From NCBI RefSeq assembly GCF_947179515.1, contig NC_067491.1:10231527-10295526 (forward strand): a stretch of 64,000 nt of DNA, in the 5' to 3' direction. Positions 47,472 to 60,700 of the stretch are shown here, in pieces. The stretch comes from Apodemus sylvaticus (lineage: Eukaryota; Chordata; Mammalia; Rodentia; Muridae). A program made the translations under genes and the position numbers. A model generated the notes under the pieces. That model was not told the origin of the DNA. It did not search any database and saw only the letters and a list, made by a program, of their open reading frames with translations. Positions within the stretch are counted from its first letter, which is position 1. The number at the start of each line of letters is the position of its first letter.

Positions 47472-50400
47472 AAGATTGTCTGTGTGGAGGGGGACACTCT
47501 CAGCCAGCCATTGAACTGAGCTGAGCACAGGGTCCCCAATGAGGGAGCTAGAGAAAGGATCCAAGGAGCTGAAGGGGTTTGCAGCGCCATAGGAGGAACA
47601 ACAATATGAACCACCCAGTACACCCAGAGCTCCCAGGGACTAAACCATCAACCAAAGAGACACATGAAGTTACCCATGGCTCTAGACGAATAGGCAGCAG
47701 AGGATGGCCTTGTTAGACACCAAAGGGAGGAGAGGCCCTTGGTCCTGGGATGGCTCGCTGCTGCAGTATAGGGGAATACCAGGATAGGGAAGCAGGAGAG
47801 GGTTGATTGGGGAACAGGGAGAGAGGAGATGGATTATGGGATTTTCGGGGGTGGGGAGGACCAGGAAAGGGGGCAATATTTGAAATGTAAATAAAAAATA
47901 TATCTAATTGAAAGATAAGATAAAAAGATATTTTCTTTAAGAAAAAAAGATTGTCTGTGTGACCATGGACTTGGGACTTGGTGCCCAACGGACAATAATT
48001 AAGGGCTCCCCCCAGAATGCATCAGTGGCCAGTACTTCAACAGGGAGAGGTAGGGGCATGTGCACCCTTCCTGATCTGTGCTTGACTTTTGACAGGTCCA
48101 GGTTTCTGTGGGCTCTTCCAGGTGCCACCAATGCTGTGTGGTCTCCCCTGCACTGGCTGTGCCCCGCCCAGAACCGGGATTTCACAGCCCTTCTCCCTGA
48201 ATCCCTGTTAGATTGTTTCCTCCCGTCTTCTGCATAGGGAGGCTGGGAGTGAGTAGCATTTGTGTATGGTTATAAACACAAATATTTACAAGTTAGCTTA
48301 GCATCCTGACATGCCAGCTCATCAGCAGGAGCTAAACTCAACGATAGAGCCCAAGATGTATACGGTATATAATACACAGTGGGATTTTGTTCAGTTGCAA
48401 AGAAAAATGAAATTATGAAATTTGTAGGTAAAATAATACAGAGGGCCACAGAAGGCCTAGTACAGAAGACAAGTAACCGTGGCATGCTCATCCCTAAGTG
48501 GTCCGTGTGTGTCACACCCTCCCTCCCCTGTGACTCTGACAGTCTACAAGGCCAGGCTTCCAGGCGTGATACACGTGTAATGGGTAAAATCAGCCATTCT
48601 CTGATTGGATTTGAAGCCTGCTCCATAGAGGAAATTCATATCTGGTACTGTGGACACAATAAGGAGGAAACAACCGCTGAGGTGGTTCTTCTGAAAAAAA
48701 TATTTTCTGACTCAGAAATACATGTAGTTAATTAGTGAGTTTTATTTCCTTGCAAACAGCTATCAAACTCCTAAGTCTAGTGTTACCTTTAGTTAAAATT
48801 CCATGCTACTTATTTAGTTTCTCTGAAGGTGACACACTTGTATTATTTATCTTTTTTATCTTTAAGCAATTTTTAAAATTTTATGTTATTAATGAGTTGT
48901 TCAATCGAATTTAATTATTATTACTACCTGTAAAATTTTTTAGAGTTGATAGAAGTTAAATTAAGGTTTGGAATAAAAGTTTGTATATTTACTACTTAAT
49001 TTAAAATGCTCTTTCTGTAATAACAGGAAAAATGCTATTGTTGTCTAAGAATTGTGTTTATTTCCTGAAGAAATTATCATTATAAACATTCACAGAATAT
49101 AAAAATAATGTAGGGTACCTATGAACTATGAAAGGCATAGTGTACATACAGTTTGAACTACTTTCTGCTTTATAATATGAATTCTTGTTTATTTTACTCT
49201 TGTGTATCATGAACAAATATTAATTTCTGAACTTGTAAGAATTCATGTTGTCAAAGAGTATGTAGCAGATGGGATTCCCAGAATCCCATGTTAGAGAAAG
49301 CCTGGAACTCCTATAGTTGAGGTGAAGACAGTACATCTGAAGCTTCAGAATTCTTATTACTTGTTTCTATTTGGATATTTACTTTATATAAAAAGAATTG
49401 TCATAGATTCTAAGTATGTAGACAAACATTCCTCATTATGAATAGATCCAGTAAGTCCTCTGATGTTTTCTGAATAAAGCATTGAAAGAGAACAGCTCAG
49501 AAGTCGTGCAGCCTTTCCTGATGGGGTGTGGGACCAAGGAACCAAAGATCACGCAGCTGTGTTTGGCCGCCATCCAGAGACTCATGTCACATGAAGTAGT
49601 GTCTGAGGTAGGCTGAAGATTTTATCTGAATTGCTGGTTAAGAGTCACGTCAGTAGCGTTCATGGAAAGATTAAAGTGTACCTGACCTCTCTTGTGAGGC
49701 AGTTCTATGAAAGAAGAATAACTTAAAAATAAAGCTAACATTAAAGATTAACTGCATTCCATTGAGTTACTTGTAATCTGTTCATAGTACAGGCCCTGAT
49801 TTTAAAATAAAGTTTTCAGTGTCATAAAATAGTTACATAATATAATTCATATTTTAAAGTTTAGATTATCTGAATTGATAGTTACTCATGAATGTATTTT
49901 GTTTGTATCTAACTTGATGGTGGAAAATGAGCACTATCATTGTGAATCTTCCCGAGTCTCTCAGATCTGAGTTGACTGTGCTATCTTCTGATTCACAGGC
50001 TGCTGCTGGGAATGTAATTAACATGCTTTGGCAGCTAATGGAGAACAGCCTTGAAGAACTTAAGCTGCTTCAAACAGTTCTTGTTCTTTTAACAACCAAC
50101 ACAGTAGTCCATGATGAGGCACTTTCCAAGGTAAGAAACCTATTAAATTGGTGCTTATAAAGCTCTGAGGTAGTGTTTGAGTAAGCAGATTGGAAGATAG
50201 CCTCCTAGAGCCATTGGGCGAAGAGCAGCTCACTTCTCCGCAGTTACTGTGGTGCTCGGCCTTGTGCGTTAGTCCCTGCAGAGGAGAGCACATCCCGTTA
50301 GCCAGCCTGCGGCTGCTGCTGAGCACAGTAAGGAATGCTGAGTGGAAGAAGAGCGGCTGTAGAGCACGGTCGAGAAGGGGTGTGAGGATGGAAAGAAGGA

Positions 50401-53400
50401 AGGAAGGACAGATGGACGATGCCTTCTTTATGTTGGCTTCAGTATTCCTGTGTGTTTGCTCCTCGGTTCTCCTGCTTCCTGCTTTGAAGCTGCCATTATG
50501 TGTTATGTTAGGAAACGACACAGTTCAGGCATGTCTCTGAAGTGGCCAGAGAACCCTTCATTGAGCACTTAACCACACGAGGTTTCTTTTACTCTAGCAC
50601 TTAACCACACGAGGTTTCTCTTTTACTCTAAAATTACTTTTAGCTAATTTTTACTTTGTTTCCTTCTCCCATCCTCTTTGGAATATTGATAGTTGTTCTG
50701 TTAGTTTTTTAAATCATGAGATAGTTCTGTAGAACAGAAAACAACATAATACAGTTCTCAGTTTATTCTTTAGTAGCATTTTGAATTGTTTGTTTGTTTG
50801 TTTGTTGAGACAAAGTCTCACTCTGTGATCTTGGTTGGCCTGGAACTTTCTATGTAGACCAGGCTAGCCTCAAACTCACAGAGATCTGCTTGCCTTCACC
50901 TCCCGAATGCTGGGATCAAGGCGTGGGCCACCATGGCCGACTTCATTTCCTAATGTCTATGCTTTGGAGGAAAGACAGTTATACAAGAGAGATGTCTATG
51001 GCCTCAGGACGCACACGGATCTCAAGTGGGTCTGTATGTCCATCCTTTCTAGATGCTACCTTGGTGTTCCCAGAGCATGAGAGCTCCCATTCTTCCAGAC
51101 CCTCTGCTAAGTGGAGTGTCTGTGTGTAGTTCCATCTGGTTTCTTGCTATCCAATGATTCTTGTAATAAGTCTATTTAAAATGTATAAAATGTTACCATT
51201 GCCATACTAAAGAAGAAGAACTGGGGCTTGAGATGGTTCAGTCAACAAAGTCTTTGCCATACAAGTATGGGGGCCTGAGGTGCATCTCCAGTACCCACGA
51301 GAGAAGGGTAGTACCAAGCAGGGGTGTGCTGGCTCCTGGACCAGTGTGGGAACAGACAGGAGGGTCCCTCGGGGTCCCAGTTAGGTTCCTTTTGGTATGA
51401 TAAACTCCATATCTAAAAGTAACTTGGGGAAGAAAGGAGTTGCTTGAGCTGACAGGTTGTAGAACATCATCAAGGACACTTGAGGCAGGAACAGACCATG
51501 GAAGAGTGCTAGCCACTGGCTTGCTCAGTTTCTTATACACCTGTCTTAGTCGGGGTTTCTATTCCTGCACAAACATCATGACCAAGCAAGGAAAGGGTTT
51601 ATTCAGCTTACACTTCCACACTGCTGTTCATCACCAGAGGAAGTCAGGACTGGAACTCAAGCAGGTCAGGAAGCAGGAGCTGATGCAGAGGCCATGGAGG
51701 GATGTTCCTTACTGACTTGCTTCCCTTCGCTTGCTCAGCTTGCTCTCTTATAGAACCCAGGACCACCACCCACAAGGGACCCTCCCGCCTTGTCACTAAT
51801 TGAGAAAATGCCCCACAGCTGGATCTCATGGAGGCCTTTCCTCAACTGAAGCTCCTTTCTCTGTGATAACTCCAACCTGTGTCAAGTTGACACACAAAAC
51901 CAGCCAGTACAACAACCCATCCAGAGTGGAATAGACCCTACAAATCAACCATTAGTCAAGAAACCGCCCCACAGACATACCCACTGGGCAGTCTAAGGAG
52001 GCAATGTCTATGGAGGTTTCCTCGTCCTAGGCTGCTCTAGCTTGTGTTAAGAACACCGCACACTGAGGGTCATTGCAAGCCAGAGAACAAGGTGGATGGT
52101 AGTGGCCTTCCCACACCCATGCACACTGTGGGCACGAAAACACTCACATGTGTACTACACACCCACATACAGAAACGAGTAATTATAGAATTTTAGTATG
52201 CTACCTAGTTGAAAATGAAGGATTGGCTAATAAAATTGAAGTAGAAGGGTATAATACAAAATTGATCAACATAAAGGCTTCTTCTGTATAACAACATAAT
52301 ACACTTTTTTGAAGTTGAAATATAGAGACATTTTTCTGTTTAAGGTTGTCACTTAACAACTGAATGTAAGAGCACTGGAGAGATGGCTCAGTGGTTAAAA
52401 GTACTAGTGGGTGGTCACACCTTTAATCCCAGCACTTGGGAGGCAGAGGCAGATGGATCTCGAGTTTAAGGCCAGCCTGGTCTACAGAGTGAGCTCTAGG
52501 ATAGCCAGGGCTACACACTCTGTCTTGGAAAAACAAACAAAAAGCATCCTGGTTGCTTTTGCAGAGGACCTGGGTTTGGCATCCAGCATGTGTTCTTACA
52601 TGACAGCAAAGCCCTCAGACATAACATGAAAAATAATTCTTTTAAAAATGCCGATGTGTTGATAAGGCACAGAATTTTGTATTTCCTCTGAGAGTGACAG
52701 CTATTTCAAACTATTAAACTTTTAGAAGACCTTTATGATACTGGTGTATGCAACCATTTCTTAGAGCTTGAATTTTGTGGTCCATGAACTATAAAATAAG
52801 TCACATTGTAGAAGAAAACAATTGCAGATATAGAGCTCAGATTTTATGGTCCATGAACCCATAAAAGGGTAGAGGAAAACAGTCGCAGCTATCTGACAAA
52901 GGACACACATGTGCTTCTAAAGAACTGTTTAAAGTATTATTTTCCAGGACAAAACTACCACATTAAGAATTGACAAAGACACTCATGAATTGTGGCACTC
53001 CGTGGTAGCAGATGTGTGGGAAGAGGCTAGTGAAAGGAGAGCTAAAATCAGTGTTGTCTGTCTCTACCCATTCCCGTTAGAGCAGCTGACCTTTACAGAT
53101 GCCACCATCACACAGTGCTGCCGATGGAATGGCTCTGAAATCCACACACATCAGAATTACAGCACTGGAGGTGACCTTTAGAAAGATTCAGTTTCTTTAA
53201 CAGTTAACCTGCATTGCCTGTGACCTAGCCATGCCGTTCTAGGTATTTATCCAACGCAAAGGAAAATGCTTGTCTTCACAGAGACTTGTATTTGAATGTT
53301 GATAGCAGCCTTACTCAGAGGACCACCAAATTCTAAACTCTCCAGATGTCCATCAACAGAAATGGTAACATAACCTCACCATGCAATCTCCTCAGCTATA

Positions 53401-54531
53401 TATAGAAAGATAACTCATGCCGATACACAGGGCAGCACACACAAATTCCATGCATAGGTTCTAAATGAAAGAAGGTTGCTTTTTAAAGAGAAAAGTTTGG
53501 CACTCTTTTAGTAATAGTATATTTTTATTTATATTTTTAGAAATTTATATAGAACTTCTCTAAGCATTTAGTGATATAACAAATATGAATACTTGCTATT
53601 TCTAAAGCAAGTCATTCCAGGAAAATAAAACATGACACGTGCATATATACACATTAAATGAAGTATATTTGGAAAAAAAACATTTTGAACTGTTTTAGCT
53701 AGTCTTAAATAGCTATGTATTTACTGATACTGAATTATTTTGAAATCTGAGGATTTTTGTAGTTTTATAAAAATGTAGAACTTTTCATGTCTGATTGAAA
53801 CAATTTGTCTTGTAGTTTCATCTGATAGACTCCGCTCTTCAGTTTTACTTCATGCTAAGCAATCTTTTTTCTAGGCAATAGTTCTTTGTTTTCGACTCCA
53901 CTTCACAAAGGACAATATTACAAATAATACAGCTGCTGCTACAGTCCGACAGGTCGTCACTGTTGTCTTCGAGAGGATGGTTGCTGAAGATGACCGGCAC
54001 AGAGGTAAAGGCTGACAGCCATCTCCGTCTGTTGTGAGTGGTCTCACGTGGACGTCTAACTCTCATTCACTTTTAGCTTTACCTCGTAAACTAGTAACAG
54101 CAAAGCCAGAACACTTCAGCTGTTACACACACTGTAACCCTGCCAACGGGATCATTAGCTTAATAAGACCAGCAAGGGAACAGTCTCAAGGAACGCTCAC
54201 AAAAATACCTGAAAACTCATACACATGCATGTAAATGCACTCATTCATGTGTATGGATATGTCTATGTGAGTGTGGTAGATGCAGGTGCATTTATATATG
54301 TGTCAAGTTCCTTTTTTGTTAAATTGGTGAATTTTCTCATAAAAGCTTCTCAAGGAAGGGACAGTTTATCTCCATTTATCATTCGAGGGGATACAGCGGG
54401 AAAGATGTATGGTGAGGTGGTAGGTGTCTGCACACTGCACTGTGGTCAGGGAACAGAGAGACAGAGACAGAGAGAGGGAGAGAGGGGGATGCTATGTGTG
54501 GAAGGTGTCTGCACGCTGCACCGTGGTCAGG

Positions 54532-54569
<38 letters not shown>

Positions 54570-54583
54570 TGTGTGTGTGTGGA

Positions 54584-54650
<67 letters not shown>

Positions 54651-54711
54651 TGTGTGTGTGTGGAAGGTGTCTGCACATTGCACCGTGGTCAGGAAACAGA
54701 GACAGAGAGAT

Positions 54712-54782
<71 letters not shown>

Positions 54783-57700
54783 CTGTGTGTGGAAGGTATC
54801 TTCACACTGCACCATGGTCAGGGAGATGCTGTGGTCAGGATCCCCGCTTACAGAATGTTTACGGTAGGTTTCCCAGTTCACTTTAATCAGGAAGCTCCCT
54901 CAGGTATGCCCAGGCACTTGTGTCCTTGAAGGTGATTCCAAATCTTGTCAAGGTAACAGTCAGTATTAACCATGACAGTTTGTGTGTGTGTGTGTGTGTG
55001 TACATATGCAACACGTACATACACATATACATGTTACTCTATGTTTTAGTTTGAGTTTTATTGCTCAAACACCATTACCACAGCAACACTTATAAAGGAA
55101 AACATTTAATTGAGACTGACTTACAGTTCAAAAGTTAGTCCATTACCCCATGGCGGAAGCATGGTGGTGTGCAGGCAGACACAGTCCTGGAGGAGCTGAG
55201 GGGATTTGCAGGCAGTAGCAGACTGTGACACACTGTGCATAGCTTGAACATGTAGGCCTCAGAGTCTGCCCCACAGTGAAACACTTCCTGCAAAAAGACC
55301 ATGCCTCTTAATACTGCCACACGCTATGGCCAAGTATTCAAACACGTTAGTGAATAGGGGCCATTCTTCTTCAAACCACCACACTATACGGCATTTAAAA
55401 ATTGATAGCAATTTAAAAATAAATTATTCCGCTGGTCATGGTGGCACCTGCCTTTAATCCCAGCACTTGGGAGGTAGAGGCAGGTGGTTCTTATAGGTCC
55501 AGGACAGTCAGAGCTACATACAGAGAGATCCTGTTTGAAAAACCCAAACAGACTGCCAAACAAATGATTCACTATTTTATCACTCTAAGTAGACACTTAA
55601 TTTTCCATATTAAGTTTTAACATGTGTATAGACCCCCCCATTGAGAATTATTTCACAATTTAACAAAATATTATATTGCATATATTTTCTGCAAATGTAT
55701 CCTGTGAATATTTGCGGTGTTCCTTTATTTATTAGTTTACTTTTTAACAGTTGGCCTACATGGTGTGGCTGTGCTCAAACGCAGTGACGCTCCTGCTAGA
55801 TCCTGTGTAGGGGTTGGTTTTAGAGTTGTCTTGAGGACCGCCCACCTGTGTGTTCCACTGTTCTCCTGTGAATCTTCGCCTGTACCTATCAGAAGTTACA
55901 GGTGTATGTTAGTCTTTTACATTTTATTAAATAATCTGATTATAATGAGGTATTTCTTTGTGATTTAAAATTATTCTTAAGTTAGAAACATTCTTTTGGA
56001 GAATTGACAGATACTTCCTGTTCAACATGTTATAACTTCTGAGAATTGATAGTTTTTCACTATAGGAACTTTTCAGTAGTAACCTTTTTTGGATGACAAA
56101 TGATTTTTCAAATGATTTTTGCTGTGGCAAAGATCTTCAGGTGCTATAGTCATGAACTTTTTTTCCTCAAGCAAGAAAAATTGTATTTATGTAAGTATAT
56201 GTGTGTGTGTGTGTGTTATATATTGCATTTTATTATTTATTGTGTGTCCAGGTGTGTGCAGGCAGCATCGCACAGCACGGCACACATGTGGAGGTCTGTG
56301 TGCATGCTCTCCCTGAGCTCTACCCCAGGGATGGAGTGCAGGGCAGCTTGCATGGCCACAGGCACAGGCACTGTGGAACCATCTGCTGCTTTGAAAATGC
56401 TTAGCCACTTTTCCCCTTACATAGTGTATCTTTTAAGTTGATGTTTGTATGGGATGCTGGTCTAAATGCAGAATGCTGGGGATATGGTTGGGATGCATCC
56501 TCTAATAACTGCCTTATCTTTCCTGGGGTGACTGCTGACTAAAGGTTTTGCATTTAGATCGGCTGTTCTTCACCATTGGTTTGCTAGAATGTTCCACAGC
56601 ATTGGTACATGATTTCTCTGCATTTTTCCTCTGAGGAAAAGTACAAATACAATTTCAGTAGTTATAAATGTCAGGGAAATACTCAGAGTCACATTAAGCA
56701 CAGGATGGTTTCCTAGTGAAAATGTCTTATATTCATAACCTTGATGTAATTCCTGGAGTAATATTTTTACCCAAGTTTCTTTAAAGGTTAGAGAATTGCT
56801 GCTTCCTAATTTAATAATACAGAAAAAAATTAACAAGAACATTTTTCAATTATTTATTAAATCAACACTGATTTTAAAGCAAGCTGCTATAATTTGCAAA
56901 GGATGTGTCCTTTAAAAAATTATTACACACATGCGGACACATTCACATGCATACACACAAGCACACATGTGGAGGTCAGAGGACAGCTGCTGAGAATTAG
57001 TCCTTACTGTCCACCTTGTCCGTCCTGGGCATCAAACTCAGACTCTCGGCCTTGGTGTCAGGGCCTTTGCCCACCAACCACATCACTGGTTCAGAGAATG
57101 GGATCTTTTTGTTTTTGTTTTTGTTTTCGAGACAGGGTTTCTCTGTGTAGCCCTGGCTATCCTGGAACTCACTCTATAAACCAGGCTGGCCTCCAACTCA
57201 GAAATCCGCCTGCCTCTGCCTTCCAAGTGCTGGGATTACAGGCATGTGCCACCACGGCCCGGCTAGAATGGGATCTTTCTTGCTAATGTTAAAAAAAACA
57301 AATGCTGAGCAGGAAAAACCATTCTAGCTGATTCTTAGCTGATACAACCCATGACTGACAGCAACAGTGGCCAATCAGTTAATCCTTTTGAACGATCAGT
57401 TAATCTTTTTGAACGTAGTACAGGGCAGAGGAAATGACCATGTGGTAAACTTTATGTTTGGTATTTAATACAGATTCAGAGATCATGTGATAAAAGCTGA
57501 AAAATAAGAAACTGGGAAAATCAAGTGTAATGAAAATAATAAGTTTGTTAAAGTATACATAAGAAAATGAGCAATTGTTACTGTATTTTATTTAAAAATA
57601 TCTTGTTTGAAGACATGGTTCTTCAAATAGGAAACATGATTGTAAAAAGGGTGAATTGCAAGCATAGTATATGGTTTGTAAAGAGGGTGTTCTGAACTCC

Positions 57701-60700
57701 AGTTTCTGGCCTATGTTGCAGATATAGAGCCTCCAGTACTGGTCCAGGGAAACAGTAACAGAAGGTCTGTCAGCACGCTGAGGCCCTGTGCTAAAGACGC
57801 ATATATGCTCTTTCAGGTACGTCAGCTGACAGGAATCACACTGTCACATACAGCTTGTGCAAGTGCTTCGTTGTAGAATCAATGTTTGATGTTATTTTGA
57901 TCCAAAAAATTGCATGAAAATTAAAAGCATAGTATTATATTAAAGTAATTCTAAAAGGTTGAACAAAGATTTCATGCTTCTACTGTATACCTAACTAGCC
58001 TGATAAAGTGTTAGGACCCACCTTAAGGAAATGAACTAGAAAAATAGGTGTATTAGGGTGGACAAGGCCTACAGAACACGCCTTCAGTGAGAAAAGATTA
58101 AGTGATAGATTGCTGTCTACTTAATGTAATCTGATACACAAGTACCTGCTTTTTACATCGGTTGGCATGACTACATCATTTTAAGTATAGTAAGATGAAA
58201 AGTTTATTCCTTATTAAAATAACATTGATACTTGTCTATAGCTGTTTGTTGTCTATAGTTACATACTTCTCTAGACATTTACTAAAATCTACAGAATGTA
58301 CAGATGTCAAAATTGGAATTCCTAATGCTTAATTTATAAGAAAAAGAGGCTTGTTTCATTTTTGTCTTATAAACGGGACTGTGGAGAGTGTGTGTTATCG
58401 TAACACATGACACTTTTTGTTTTTTTAACTTCCCAGGACCTCTGTCAGTTGGTTAATGCTGATGCCCCTTACTGGCTAGTAGGCATGACGGAAATGACTC
58501 GGACATTTGGCCTTGAGCTGCTAGAGTCGGTCCTCAATGATTTCCCGCAGGTGTTTTTACAAGTAAGCCAATCAATAGCAGTTTGTGACAAAATTGTTTT
58601 TTCACAGATATTTGTCAAGTGATCAATGTGTATTTTTTTTCCATATCAGAAGATACAGGTGTACCTTAGGCTTAGACCGAAGCTGCTTTGTATGATTTCC
58701 TGGTTTGAGAGCGTGAGGTTTGCTTTTCTTGGTGGTGTTTTTGTTGTTTTAGGACAAGGCTTTTACACATATGACTCCTCAGTCTCCTGAGGACTGGGGC
58801 TACAGGCATAAAGAAAGCCAGCAGTCTAATTTTCATTTAGTGGGGTTTTTTTTTGTTTTGTTGTTTTTTTGTAATTACCCCCAACATTTTAAAAGTTTAT
58901 TATTAGAATAAGTCTTAGAAACGTATTTAGGCAAATTTCCCCAAGCTGTGGAGTTAAGAAAGATGTGTGAAAATCTGCTGTTTCTTTTTATTTTCTTTTT
59001 TCAGCATCTGTGGTTGTTTTGTCTGCGTGTATGTCTGTGTACCACATGCATTCAGTGTTGATGGATGCCAGAAGAGGATGTCTGATCTTCTGGAACTGAA
59101 GTCACACAGGGTTTTTAGCCACCGTGTGGGTGCTGGGAAGCAAACCTGGCTCCTCTGCATAAGCTGTTAGTGCTCTTACACACTGAGCCGTTTCTCCGGC
59201 ACCAAAAATAAGTCCTGTCTTAACAGAATCCATGAAAACCATAGTTATTTCATAATTATGTATTTCAAGTTCTCAAAGTAATCTGCTAGCACACATTACT
59301 GCTATACCCTGCAGCACTATCTGTTATAATTAAAGGAAAAAGAAAAACCTTCTGTGATTAAATACTAAAGGAATTCATGACCACTAGGCCTCTACTAGAG
59401 AGGATACTTGAAGGAATCCTTCAGACTGAAGAGAAAGATACACATTTTCCTAAGACTATAGAGAAAAATAATCATGCTAGAGTGTGGAATGAGGAATAGG
59501 AAAAATAATCCTTCAAAGTCAATAGGAGTTAATGTGCACCTTTCATTTATAACTGTATAGTAATGGTCTCAAGTCTCTAATCAGAAATAGCACAAGTCAT
59601 GAGGCTGAGTTTAAGCCAAATTTTGGAAAACAGATACCATTTCTCCCTCAACTTTTGTCCATAGGACTTGATAACCACATAAAATCAGGGTTAAATGCTA
59701 AGTGAACATGGAAGCTGTGCAGGGAGAAAGAGGAAGGCTGGGGGTGTGGGCACCCACAGGCCCGAGTGTGCGCTGCACACTGAGGAAGGTGCTCTTCGCA
59801 CTCCATGGAGAACTCGGACAGTATGACTGACAAGTTTCACAAGTGCACTCAAGCATAGTTGTTACTTGGCAGTAAGAGAAACTGATGCAAATATTAGAAC
59901 CAAATTTCAGCTCACGCTCAGTGTCCCGTTTTACATTAGAGCAAACCCTTAAGAGCATAGCTGAGAAGCTGGCAGTATTGCTAGCTCCTATCCAGGAATG
60001 GGATTAGTGAAGGCAGCTTTCTGGTTTTGTTTGTTTGTTTGCTTTTAATAGATATTACGGAGCAAATTAATTACCTGTGACTTGCTTACTTTTATGTAAC
60101 ATTAAATCATTAAGTTGGATGATTTTTTTAAAATGATTCTTTCATGGTCTTAATGAAATCTGAATGGTTAAAATAAAATATATTCGAAGTTAATTATTAA
60201 GTACAGACTTAAACCATATATTGTCACTAAAGTGAGGCTACTCTTTTTTTTTTTGTTTGTATTTTGTTTTTCACTTTACATCCCAGGGTCCCCCTTCCTG
60301 GTCACTCCCTCTCACAGTCCCTCCCCCATGTGCCTTCCTCTTCTCCTCTAAGACAGTGGAGGCACTCTGGCACATGGGGTTGGTGTATCCTCCCCACCGA
60401 GGCCAGACAAGGCTAGAACATATCCCACACACTGGCACAGCTGTTGGGACAGCCCCCTCTGCAGTTGTTCAGGACCCACATGAAGACCAAGCTGCACATG
60501 TGCTACATACGTGTGGGGGCCCAGATCCAGCCCTTGTGTGTTCTCTGGTTGGTGGTTCATACTCCGAGACCCACAAGGGTCCAGGCTTAATTGACTCTGT
60601 TGGTCTTCCTGAGGAGTTCTTATCTCCTTCCCCCAACTCTTCTGTAAGAGTCCCCAAGCTCCATCTGATGTTTGGCTTTGGGATTCTGCATCTGTTTCAG

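Larger units (their letters stand above)
41560..49479 (+). other. Mon2 intron 2 (7.9 kb)
   Basis: Contains several SINEs, decayed L1 ORF2 antisense at about 45900-47060 (split by a B1), a (TG)n tract at 47424-47470, a 460-bp L1 insertion and an old L1 scrap at about 48340-48470 on the + strand. Segments 41640-42780 and 44830-45850 look unique and show no recognisable exon. Confidence 0.8.
50131..53874 (+). other. Mon2 intron 4 (3.7 kb)
   Basis: Contains a tandem duplication (50564-50629), an old B1, an inverted URR1-like repeat, a B1 nested in a B2, a duplicated stretch at about 52765-52890 and an ancient L1 remnant at about 53210-53460. No further exon recognised. Confidence 0.8.
54005..57721 (+). 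other. Mon2 intron 5 (3.7 kb)
   Basis: Holds a GA-rich macro-repeat (54418-54840), a short (GT)n at about 54978-54998, a repeat of uncertain class at 55045-55385, SINEs, and a 21-bp tandem duplication at 57374-57415. No exon recognised. Confidence 0.8.

Noticed and set aside
54225..54886. Arg-Glu-rich and Ser-Leu-rich open frames on both strands
   Set aside because: They are translations of (GA)n tracts in an intron.
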